Below, in pieces: positions 21,501 to 31,727 of a stretch of DNA of 64,000 nucleotides. Below the pieces are notes generated by a model. That model was given only the letters and a program-made list of their open reading frames with translations. It ran no database searches and had not been told where the DNA came from. The stretch comes from Lyophyllum atratum (Eukaryota > Basidiomycota > Agaricomycetes > Agaricales > Lyophyllaceae). The DNA lies in contig JACGCN010000010.1 of the NCBI GenBank assembly GCA_014905825.1, forward strand, positions 1,674,001 to 1,738,000, written 5' to 3'. Position 1 is the first letter of the stretch; each line of letters begins with the position of its first letter. The translations under genes and the position numbers were made by a program.

Positions 21501-24500
21501 AGCGACCGCCGTGTTGTACTCGGAGAAGACGAGAAGGGCTATGAGGAACGCGACACCGAACGCGACGAGTATTCCGAAATTCTATAAATAGACCTGCCGT
21601 CAGTTTGCCATTCTTGAGGAAATATCATAACGAGAAACGGGGCCTCACCATCCAGACGTTGGAATATGCATAATCGTACGAAAGCTTGATGAATCGATTC
21701 CCATCAACGGTATCCTGGCCAAGGATAGCTCCTACTGTCGAGCAAACTTGGTTCGCTAGGCTGACATTCTCGTATCCGGGACCCTGGGGTACGAGCGACG
21801 AGCACTTGCCGTTCAGCGTGTGGAACTCGTTCGCAACGACAGCTTCGAATCCGTATCGGAGTGGCTAAAATGAAGATATGTATGAGCATTGATCATAATA
21901 TGGAAAGGAATGGGATGCCTACATTGACGTATGATATCCAACGCAACGCCCCAATCATGGACGGCTTCGGAACAGTATAACCACTAGGGTCATAGGTCAG
22001 GTTCGATATGGAGGAGCAACACGACTCGGACGCACGTATAGATGACCATAGCGAGCAGGATGATACCTGCGAAAGACTGCGCGGTCGCTTCGGATTTGAA
22101 AGCTGCAGCGATACTTCTGAACCAGGCCTTCAGGGCGACCGACATCAAGAATAAAAACAAATAAAACACACTGAAAAACACCATCAGCTCGTAGCCTTCA
22201 AGACGAAAAGAGAAAGAGGGCTCACAAGAATTGACTAGCAGATGTCTGCAACCCAACGATGAAATAAACTAAAATAGCAAGAATGATCGTGTTCGTGAAC
22301 ATTATGGGTATGTCCACCAAAGTTAAGGCAACTCTAGATATCACCGTTTTCAACAACACGTAAGAAGGGTTGTGCGGAAGGGAGAGAGGCAACGTACGAT
22401 TCTATAAAAGGGTGATACATTGCTGCTTTGTAATGACGGCTGACGATTGGGCGCTGGCCATACAGGGATGAAATCTCGGCCATACTCGAGAGTGCCGAAA
22501 ACAGCAGTGCACTATAAATTGGACGGTAAGCGCCTGAAAATACGGACGGTATAAGAGGATGAACATACAAGAATAAAACACCACCTCGGGAAAAATACGC
22601 CGAGGTGGCTTCCGGGACCTGGGTGAAAACCGTACCAATGATGACGCCCTGGAAAATAAAAGAGCTACATAGAGCATGGTTATGAGCGGGATGTTTTGAA
22701 GTGAGGGTATGGTATGGTATACTCACAATAGACCGAACAGTGTCGCTGTTTTATTCCCGACAAGAATCTGAACCCTCCGCTTTATGACAGCCCTGGCTTG
22801 CATCGGAATAGAAATGGTGTATGGGCTGTGCCAAAACATCAACCTATAGCGAAAGAAAGAATAGAAAGGCCGACATACGATTTCTTTCGTGCAGTCTTGG
22901 CATGCTCCGCCTTGACGCTTTTCTTATATGCAATTGCCCGCTCAGGTACACCCACAGAGACTACCTTATACTCTGCCATATCCTCCCTATTGCGCTGCGC
23001 AAGTGGGGAACGCAGGAAGTGCTCTGCGAATTCATCTGCCGTACGCGGCATGAGCCCAAACCCGGGGCGGGCGATGCGTCCATTCGGATCGGTGACCTGA
23101 CCATAAAAGATAAAAGATGAGTGGACATGAACGGACAGGGCAAGAACACGATAACGTACCGCGACGAGGAAGTCCGGTGTCGTCTGCCTGTTCGCAGGCT
23201 CATACCCCATGTCAATGAAGTACTGTCTGGCCTGATCCGCGGGGCCGTAGTAAACCATTTTGCCCTCGTAGATGAGGCAAACTTTGTCAAAGAGCTGGTA
23301 CAGCGTCTCTCCGGCTTGGTATATGGACACGATGGTCGCGCGGTGATCGATGTCGGTGGCAATGCGCAACGCACGGCCAAACCTAAAAGTATATCATGAG
23401 TGCCATGTAAGATGGAGACACAAGGGAGTCGTCGTACTCGAGCGCCGTCGACGAGTCCAAACCACGCGTCGAACTGGGATAAGAAATGTTGATAAGAAAG
23501 AACTGAATGGAACGGGAGCTTAGAACTGACTTGTCCCAGCAGTGTACCCGACTCCTGGTCGCCAACGCCTCCGCAATGGAGACACGCTTCTTCTCTCCTC
23601 CAGACACACCCCGAATAGCTGCATCTCCAACTGGCGTGTCCTGCACATGCTTCAAACCAAAAATCGTAAACAAGATCTCGGTTGTCATGTCTACATACTG
23701 TGACTTGGACGGTAGGACCCGCTCGTGGGGGACGCGCGTCTTGGCTGCGAAATCAAGCGTCTGCTTGACGGTGAGGGTAGGGAAATGGACATCATCCTCG
23801 GGGCAGTACTGGACGTCGCCACGATAGTACTTGGCGATGTCCTCGGGGGTGAAGGAGTCGTAGTGGACCTCGCCTTCGATGGAGTGGTACTCTTCGCGCT
23901 GGTTGGCCAGGGTCTTCAAGAAGGTGGTACAGCCAGAGCCTGGCCGTCCCAATACGACTGCATGGGCATGAATTACTTGCTCGAGTGTCAGACGGGGCAG
24001 GACAGAAACTTACGAAGCATTTCCCCAGGGCGAACAACACCTTCGAACCCACTGAGGATGTCACGCAAAGGTGGGTTACGCATTGTCCGAATCTTCTCGA
24101 TGATAGAGGCAGGACTCAAGATAGATCCGAATGTTTCTTGGTATGCGGCTGTCGATCCCAGCCCGACAACTCGAAGGTTCTGCCACTGGACACCCAGCTC
24201 GCGCGTCAGTATATTGGCCTCCTCTCTCCTGCGAAGGCGTCAATATTAAAAAGAGGCCTAGGATCGCCTAAATGACGTACATCTTGACGGCTGATCTCAG
24301 CGTCTTCTCGAAATCAAAGGCTCCATCTCCTGTCGCCGTATCGTCGGAGTCGGTTGATGTCATGTGCTGGGCATCGCCTTTGGCGCCCTCCCCCACTGTG
24401 GACATGCGCGTGAGCGTCCTTTTGAGATCTCTGACGCCATCGGGGTCGAAGAAGTCGACGTCGACGTGCGAGGCACTTGAGCTCCGCCTTCGCCTGGATG

Positions 24501-24663
24501 GTAGTTTAGAGTCTGCAAGAGTTTGATTTGTACCGGCTGAGTTGGGTAGTGAGGTAGTATCTTGGATATCAGAATCGCGAGCCACTAAAGCTTGCGATGC
24601 AGGGGCCGCATAGTGATCAGGGGTATAAGAAGAACCGCTCTTCGGGTCATGGTCGGCGGACAT
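18569..24663 (-). CDS. PDR-type full-size ABC efflux transporter, copy 1
   Basis: Multi-exon gene (about 29 exons, ~1500 residues) arranged NBD–TMD–NBD–TMD, the reverse topology typical of fungal pleiotropic drug resistance pumps in the plasma membrane. NBD1 has the degenerate PDR Walker [10 protein letters not shown] (Cys for Lys), signature VSGGEKKR and the [15 protein letters not shown] region built across a splice. NBD2 has canonical Walker A GESGAGKTT, a degenerate signature ([10 protein letters not shown]) and Walker [15 protein letters not shown] Ser-rich cytosolic N-terminus includes [16 protein letters not shown] text. Just after Walker B lie a 10-nt exon (20451–20460) and a 21-nt exon (20369–20389) that encode the switch His and following residues. 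It is very similar throughout to copy 2 (44.5–50.6 kb) and inverted to it. I checked many but not all junctions and saw no disabling change. Confidence 0.88.
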
Positions 24664-26370
24664 GGTGAGCCCCAACGAGCGGGAAGTGTCGAGAAGAAGG
24701 AAAGGACTATAATGTTGTTAACGGACGATGATTTTCTTATAAAGGGTTCATCATTCAAGAGCCCTTGTCATCCAGGCCAGAAAGGGACATGAGGACATAA
24801 GCGGCCCGAGGACACAGGACTTGATCGACGCGCTCCGTGTACCCAATCCTAGATGACAAACTGGAGCACTCTCGGGGTTAATTCCGGACACTCGTTGAAT
24901 CATATGAGGCTTACCAAGGGCGAATGGGCGGATATTTGCACTGTACCATACTATATGACAGACCCAAAGTTGATTCGCCCGCATCTCCAGAATAGTAAGT
25001 CGCCGCTTTCTCAGATGGCCACTTTGGATACTGGATCACAACTTATACTTCTGCATAAATTTATGGACATGCATTTCGCGTGAAGTGGCATGAAAAAGTA
25101 TCCGGGGGAGGCAATGTATCCATTTTTACCTATAAAAAAGCAAGTGAGAAGCATTCGATATGGCTCCAGCGCTGTAGAGTGATTACTGCAGGCGGAGGTC
25201 AGCCCCGGAACGTTGCACGGGTGATCGAGCATTTTGTCACCAAGGCCCGAACACTGTTTGTCTGTATTGATTTCCCAGGTCATCAGGTTCGCACGTAGTA
25301 TTCTCCTGATGCCCGTTTTCCAGTTGGAAGGTGGTGTAGATGCCAAACGACGCGTCCGAACAGTTCTAAGTGAGTGAAACCCGCTACATACGCCCTAGTT
25401 TTTTCTTGCCACAGTGTTCTCCAAAATTTTCAGATGCAGGGTTTTGGTACTCTGCAGTGGCCTCAAGTTCTACAGTATAAATAGACCGTGAGGTTTAATT
25501 TCCGATGCCGCGCACTGGCATGCTCCTGGTAAACTCCACCGTCTCCGCTCGCACTGGACTCTCCTCCAATTGCTACCCGGCTTGCTCCGATGGCGACGCA
25601 GATCAACCCAACTATTGAAATTTTCGCCATACCACCATCTTCCAATTCAAGAAGATTCACGACCAGACTCCCAAGTTGGACAAAACGCGCCACATTCTAG
25701 TATCTACCTTCATCAATCCTCCGTGGACGGACGAACGAGAAATAATCAGTTGTACTAGGCCACCAACTGGTGTCGGGTGTGTATTGAGGATCCAGGATCA
25801 ATCGCTACTGCCGTCCGTCAGAGGTCCTACACGTTGATGACAATCGCAGTGCTCGGCCACATCTCGCCCCCGGCCTCGGGCGCCGAAGCTCAACATGCGA
25901 ACCGTGTTGACACATTCTCTTCTGACGTCGTAAATTACCTTTTAACTGGCTCTGAGTTCATACTCTGGTCATTCAAATCGCTCCTCAGCCATTATGGGCA
26001 CATTCAACACACGCCACCCCCGATCACATGATACTGCACCTTTACTACGCCTACCTGCGAGCTAGAGAACCTTGGAGAAAACTCGAAAGACGTCCAGACG
26101 CAAGAAGGCGGGGACATCGATAACGTGTTTTGCATGTTGACGATGAGGAAAGTCAGGTATACCTGTACTAAACAACTGTACTACAACGGTCCTACTCCGA
26201 TTTCCGAGACCCGACAACTTCCAGCTCTGCTCCTCCGGTCGAGTGTACATGGTCAATACAACGGCTACACTGCATGCAAATGATCCTCGTTCGCTCTCAG
26301 GTACCCCAGAGGACGTATCTAGTACATGTCTTGCGCGCCAAACCTAGCCTGGGCTTCAACTTCCAAAAAG
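24664..26370. other. gene-poor stretch, promoters only
   Basis: 1.7 kb between the divergent starts of PDR copy 1 and the small heat-shock gene. Open frames here are short, without family motifs or good splice partners. It should contain the PDR promoter. Confidence 0.45.
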
Positions 26371-26385
26371 AGAAATTTCTAGAAA
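26371..26385 (+). promoter_or_regulatory. three-unit heat-shock element
   Basis: AGAAATTTCTAGAAA fits nGAAnnTTCnnGAAn exactly, the binding pattern of the Hsf1 trimer. It lies 230–245 bp upstream of the sHSP start. Confidence 0.85.
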
Positions 26386-26483
26386 CATCCCCAACATACT
26401 TCTACCAGCAAGAAACGATGGAGCTGCTGCACTTCTGGAGCCCCTTGGCGTGTCCAACATCTTCGTGGACAGTTTCTACCGTT

Positions 26484-26491
26484 TTCTAGAA
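26484..26491 (+). promoter_or_regulatory. second heat-shock element (two units)
   Basis: TTCTAGAA is a perfect head-to-head pair, 26 bp upstream of the TATA box. Confidence 0.7.
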
Positions 26492-26516
26492 TAGTACCCT
26501 AGGGATCCTCCCAACG

Positions 26517-26524
26517 TATAAAAG
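26517..26524 (+). promoter_or_regulatory. TATA box of the small heat-shock gene
   Basis: TATAAAAG, 90 bp before the ATG, directly downstream of two heat-shock elements. Confidence 0.75.
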
Positions 26525-26613
26525 GCTGGTCCTCGTCCTCGTCCTCCTCATACCAAACAACTTCCAAAGCCTTTCGAGTTATCAGCTACTCTACCACTCT
26601 ACTCTACTCACAA

Positions 26614-27201
26614 ATGTCGAACTCTGTCTTCTACTACGAGCCTTTCTACGACTTTGACCGCTTCTTCGAGGCGTTTGCGCCTCAAGGCAACAACGGCCAG
26701 CGTGACGTCTCTCAGGCGCGCCGCGGCCTGGAGAATAATGCCGTCCGGCATTTGAAGCCGAGGTCAGTTCACGGCTCGCATACTCCTAACACGAAGCTAT
26801 AAGCTCATCGCCCTTACGCAGGATGGATCTCCACGAGAACGAAGAGAAGAACAAAGTGACCGCCACCTTCGAGCTCCCGGGAATGAAGAAGGAGGACGTG
26901 ATCATTGACCTTCAGAACGGGCGTCTCACCATCTCCGCCGAGGCGAAGATCTCGGAAGAACATGAGGAGAGCGGGTACGCAGTGAGGGAGAGACGCTTCG
27001 GGAAGGTTTCTAGGACTTTGCAGCTCCCAGTGGGCGTCAAGGTAAGCAGGCTTCCTTAGGTCTCTCGTGCTCGCGAAGATACTTATGCGTGTCGGGGTAT
27101 AGGAGGAGGAAATTTCGGCGTCCATGGAAAATGGAATCTTGACGGTGACGTTCCCCAAGACGGCTCCTGAACTCACCCCGAAGAAAATCAATATTGCCTG
27201 A
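26614..27201 (+). CDS. small heat-shock protein (Hsp20/alpha-crystallin)
   Basis: Three exons (26614–26762, 26822–27041, 27103–27201), 155 residues. An aromatic N-terminal arm (FYYEPFYDFDRFFEAF) is followed by the alpha-crystallin domain from about residue 50. That domain contains ATFELPGMKKEDVIIDLQNG, a GRLTISAEAK strand, RERRFGKVSRTLQLP and the diagnostic NGILTVTFPK. The C-terminal tail ends KKINIA, with an I-x-I-like motif used for oligomer assembly. sHSPs are ATP-independent holdases that form large oligomers and keep unfolding proteins soluble. The promoter carries an exact three-unit heat-shock element, a second two-unit element and a TATA box, so strong heat induction by Hsf1 is expected. 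It is convergent with the LysM gene downstream. Confidence 0.93.
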
Positions 27202-27586
27202 ATGCTGAGGATGCGGGAGAGGCGAGCGCGTTTCGTGGATATATGGACAATTACTTTGGATTCATTGGATTACTTGAAGATATCGCATTCGGCTTGTAAA
27301 TTGTAATTAGGAGAACCTGAATTTGTTTTTTTGTCTTGAAAATCTGGCTTGAAACTCTCGAGGTCCAATAGTCAGGCGAGAGATAGAGAGTCAGGGTAGA
27401 AGTTGCCACACATACGACTGTGATTTTGAAGGGGCGACGAATATGAACTTTTGCGGCTTCCAGCAACGACCGAGCGCAACGAGTTGAAATAAAATAAAAA
27501 TATGCCCAGTGATTTATTCAAACAAAATAGACCCAATAGAAAGATGAAAATATTTATGGTATAAGGGTAACCAACTGCTCCAGCGC
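27202..27586. other. 3' intergenic between convergent genes
   Basis: Holds the 3' ends of the sHSP and KNH–LysM genes; nothing else recognised. Confidence 0.5.
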
Positions 27587-28980
27587 TCAAGGTCCAGCCA
27601 CGCAGTATGCCTTGCCAGTCTGCAACACATTGCAGACACCTGCGCCGTTCCATACTTCGAACTGGAAAGGAAGAAGTCAGATACGACTCGCCAAAGGTAA
27701 TACGGGATACGCTTACCTGAGTCACGGTGATACCGTAGTTAGCGGCGATCTCATAACACAACAGATTCGTCTCTGTGAAGAAGGTGGTGCATCCGGAGAC
27801 GACGCCGGACGCCACGTTTGTCGGTGTGGCGACCGGGGTGGGCGTGGGCGTCGTGGTCGTCGGGCCCGCTATGCAATAAGCAAGTCCGGATTGGAGGACG
27901 TTACACGCGTTGGAACCGCCGTTCCAGGATTCGAACTAGGAAATAGAAGGTACCCCGTAAGTGGACTGAAGGGAGGTCTTATGTAGTAGACGGTGATGGC
28001 ATACCTGGGTGACGGTGATACCGTACTGAGCGGCAATCTGGTAGCACAACAGGTCGGTCTCGGTGAAGTAAGATGTGCAGCCTGCGATGACACCGGGCGC
28101 CACGTTGGTAGGGCGGGCCGCAACACAGTAGGCCAAGCCGGTCTGGAGGACGTTGCAAACGTTCGCACCGCCGTTCCAGGCTTGGAACTTTAGGTAGGCG
28201 TTAGTAAAAGGGAAGCGACGGATAGAAGTGTATGAGGACGTACGTTCTCCACGGTGATACCGAATTTGGCAGCGATTTCATAGCAGAGCAGGTTCGTCTC
28301 CGTGAAGAAGCTGGTGCAGCCAGCAACGACACCAGGAGCAACGTTAGTGGGAGTCGAGGTAGGTCCTGGAGCTGATGTGGTGGTGGTGGTGGTAGGGGTA
28401 GGGAAGACAGGGGGAAGAACGGCAGTGGAGGGGTCCTTCAAAGCCCCAGTGCCCCATGGAATTTGCGCGCCATCTGGTTGAACATTTTCCGAAGGCGGTG
28501 TAGTTTGTCCAGTAGATGAAGCGATCGTAAAACGGGTGGTCCATGCGTAGTTGGGCGTGTGGGGGGACCTGAACTGATAAAAGTAGATGGCCGAGTTAGG
28601 CGTAACCTGTCAAGATGTCAGTCTTAGATGCCAGATTCGGAGCCGCGCGAAAGCTACTGACCTCGGGACATGTCCAATCAAAAGTTCCGTCAACAGTTCC
28701 ATCCCGGCCAGTGGTGACCGCTTGAAGACAAAATTCAGGTGCTGTAAGAGACAGTAGGAGATCACGCACTAGTGATGTGAACCATATTAAAATTATCCCC
28801 CGTCATGAGCTGGATGGTCATGTCCTTCCAGGCTGTGGTAGAAGACGTATCTCCTCCCCATGCGATATGGCAATTCGAACCAGACCTCAACACATCAGCC
28901 GCAGGGAAATTGGGGAAGACATCGGCGCGAGCCACGAGCGCGGATGCAAGAATCAGGAAGAAGGAAGAGGAAAGGAACAT
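27587..28980 (-). CDS. secreted KNH/Kre9-like plus triple LysM protein
   Basis: Six exons: 28770–28980, 28662–28741, 28244–28606, 28005–28187, 27717–27935 and 27587–27661 (376 residues). Residues 1–20 are a signal peptide (MFLSSSFFLILASALVARA). Next comes a Kre9/KNH1-type beta domain: NCHIAWGGD, WKDMTIQLMTGD, a CPEVTPNSAIYFYQF core, WTTRFTIAS and QIPWGTG. A Pro/Thr-rich linker leads to three LysM modules, each with GCTSFFTETNLLCYEIAA-like Cys pairs, a phase-0 intron at the same place, then WNGG and CNVLQTGLAYC. LysM binds chitin or related N-acetylglucosamine polymers. KNH domains occur in proteins tied to beta-1,6-glucan assembly. The product is probably secreted or wall-bound and may touch both polymers. 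No GPI signal is seen. It is divergent from the amidase (293 bp apart). Confidence 0.85.
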
Positions 28981-29273
28981 CCTCGAGCAAAGAGCGTCGT
29001 ACAAAGCGGGGTGATTGAGAACAGAGACTGGTGTGAAGTGCAGAAATAGAGACGGCCATTTTGTAGCGTTTCTGCGAAGAATTCATCAGTTTCATGGCAA
29101 CCAAGGGGGGTAAAGTTAAATTTAGAGATCAAAAGTGACAGTCACACTCATGATTGACATAACACCGTGTTACCCGCTCAGCCAACCGTTCCTGATTTCG
29201 ACCCTCGCCGTCGACCACATCCAGCGGGTGGGCGCGATACTGAGACGATCTTGCTAATTCTCTGTTATCTGAC

Positions 29274-31520
29274 ATGAGCTCCACTGAAGACTGGAAGGAT
29301 ATATGTTCTGCAAAGAAAAAGGCCCAATTGGAAGCGATTCCTGCAGAATGGATCATCAAAACGCCTCTGGAATTGCAGGCCCGAGTCCTGGACGTCCCCG
29401 CTCAGTGTGGACTGCTCAATCAGCGTGAACTGGAAATAACAGAGACTACGGATGTTGCCCTTATTCTCGAGAAACTGCATTCTGCGCAGTGGACATCGGT
29501 AGAGGTCACCACGGCTTTCTACAAGCGTGCTATCATTGCACAGCAACTTGTACGCCCGTCATATCTTCCGGTATCGATCCTTGTCGCTGACATTTGATAG
29601 TAAGACCAACTGTTTGACTGAAATATTCGTTGAGAGGGCTCTAGATCGGGCGCGATACCTGGACGACATCCTGCAAAAGACCGGAAAACCTGTTGGACCC
29701 CTCCACGGCTTACCGATTTCATTGAAAGGTAGCCACCGTTAGTTCTATTCTGAGGATGACTTAAGATCGATGTTGTATCAAGATCAGTTTACCATGAAAG
29801 GCTTGGAGACGGTCATGGGTGAGTGTCGAATGACAATATTCGTCGAATCCGGTCATCATCTGCGGCTGCAGGATATGTTTCCTGGGTTGGAAAATACGCT
29901 GTTAATGATTCCGTCCTTGTCGAAATACTGTCTGAATGTGGCGCTGTACTATTCGTGCGCACCAATGTCCCGCAGACACTCATGGTTTGGACTTTCTATC
30001 CTTGGAATAGATGCCGCGATATATCTTGATCGTTTCCTTGGGTTTCTTTTTCAGTGGGGAGAGACGTACAATCATGTCTTTGGCCGAACCACAAACCCCT
30101 ACAATCGAAAGTTGACACCAGGCGGCTCATCAGGCGGAGAAGGTGCTCTACTAGCCATGAAAGGGAGTCCTTTGGGTGTGGGTACAGATATCGGAGGGTG
30201 AGCAACGCGTGTCTAGCCTCAAATACAAACCTCACTATGCAACGTAGGTCGTTGCGCATTCCAAGCGCTTTTTGCGGGCTTTACACCCTCCGGCCATCCT
30301 ACGAGCGCCTGCCCTACTACGGCGCAGTCAATGCTCTGGAAGGCCAGGAATCGATATCCTCCGTACTTGGTCCAATGGCGAACTCCATGTCCGGCGTAAA
30401 GATTTTCACGAAGGCCGTCATCGACGCGAGACCGTGGACTAAGGACCCCCTAGTCCTTCGGAAAGAATGGTCCGAGAAAGAGTACAGCCTTGAAAATCAC
30501 GGCAGGGGAAAGGAGCTCTGTTTTGCCATACTTTGGGACAACGGCGTCGTGAAACCGCACCCGCCACTTCAGCGAGCGATGGAGATGACTAAGGCTGCGC
30601 TGGAGGCTGCTGGTCACAAAGGTTGGTCGTTTGCGTGGCACTGACGTCTCCTCACTGAAGCCTTCCTCAGTCATCGATTGGGAACCCCATCGACACCTTG
30701 AAATCTACAAGAACGCGGTTCGTCTCTTATCTACTATCTGGATCCATGATGTAATTAGTAATTTCAACGTCAGGAAACGATCTTCGTGGCGGACGGTGGC
30801 CACGACTACCGCGCACAATGCGAGCTCTCTGGCGAACCCCTCATCGAGACCATGCTCCCCTCGACCGACGCTCACGAGAGCACTCTAAGCGAACCTTTCG
30901 TCAAAACGCTCGTCGGAGAAGCAGCTCACCTCAGCGCCTATGACGTACTTCTTTCTCATCCTGTTTCCGTACCTTTCCATGCTAAGTCGTGATCTAATAG
31001 CTTTGGCAGCTTCACAAAGAGAAGCGGGAGCTGCGGAAATCCCATCTCGACCATTGGGAGCGAACTGTTTCTCGGACAGGGACTGGTCGCCCTGTCGATG
31101 CTATCATTTCGCCAGCGGTGGCGTATACTGCTGTCCCACATGGGCTGAATACGTTGGTGCTCCCCCATATTCCATAGATAATCCATTAAACTTGAACCCA
31201 TAGCGACTCTTTCTATACCACTCTATGCAACGCACTCGACTACGCATGCACCGTCTTCCCCGTGACTTTTGTGGACCCGAAACACGACCGCCCCCTGCCT
31301 CCGCACGAGTTCCACAATCATGAAGACGAGGCGATTTATGAGCTATGTTTGTTTCCATCGCAGTCAATTCGTGTACCAGCCACTAACGGGTGATGTAGAT
31401 TCCACGGACTTGTTCACAGGATGCCCGGTAGGGTTGCAGCTCATTGGCCGCTCGCAAGAGGAGGAAGCGGTCATTGCGATGACTGAGATTGTCGATAAAG
31501 CTTTGAAGGCTGCTATATAG
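29274..31520 (+). CDS. amidase-signature hydrolase (acetamidase/fatty-acid-amide-hydrolase-like)
   Basis: Eleven exons: 29274–29549, 29605–29728, 29783–29818, 29872–29984, 30055–30197, 30248–30621, 30671–30717, 30774–30944, 31010–31152, 31204–31346, 31399–31520. Product 563 residues, normal for the family. The Lys–cisSer–Ser triad is complete: Lys133 in GLPISLKDQ, Ser208 in [11 protein letters not shown] and Ser232 in [14 protein letters not shown]. The C-terminal [11 protein letters not shown] motif is also present. The enzymes hydrolyse amides to acid and ammonia; fungal relatives act on acetamide, fatty-acid amides or other simple amides, and the substrate here cannot be told. No signal peptide, so it is intracellular. 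Exon 3 is only 36 nt and the splice at its end completes the conserved segment. Context gives no pathway. Confidence 0.88.
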
Positions 31521-31727
31521 TATATCTATCAAGAATTCATGCGGGTCTTCCGTTGTACAGGCTTGGGAGTGAAACACAGCGAAAGTGACTGACCGGCTCG
31601 TAGGGCTTGCTCAGCTGACCTGAAGAGATTCAGCAAGTGGAGAAGAAAAGGGTGATACCAAGATTCAGCTATTTACATACATGGACATATCGAAGGCATC
31701 GTAATTATGATTGATCCGACTTCGAGT

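Noticed and set aside
25463..25758. Short open frames on both strands between PDR copy 1 and the sHSP
   Set aside because: Fewer than 80 codons each, no motifs, no splice partners and no shared phase.
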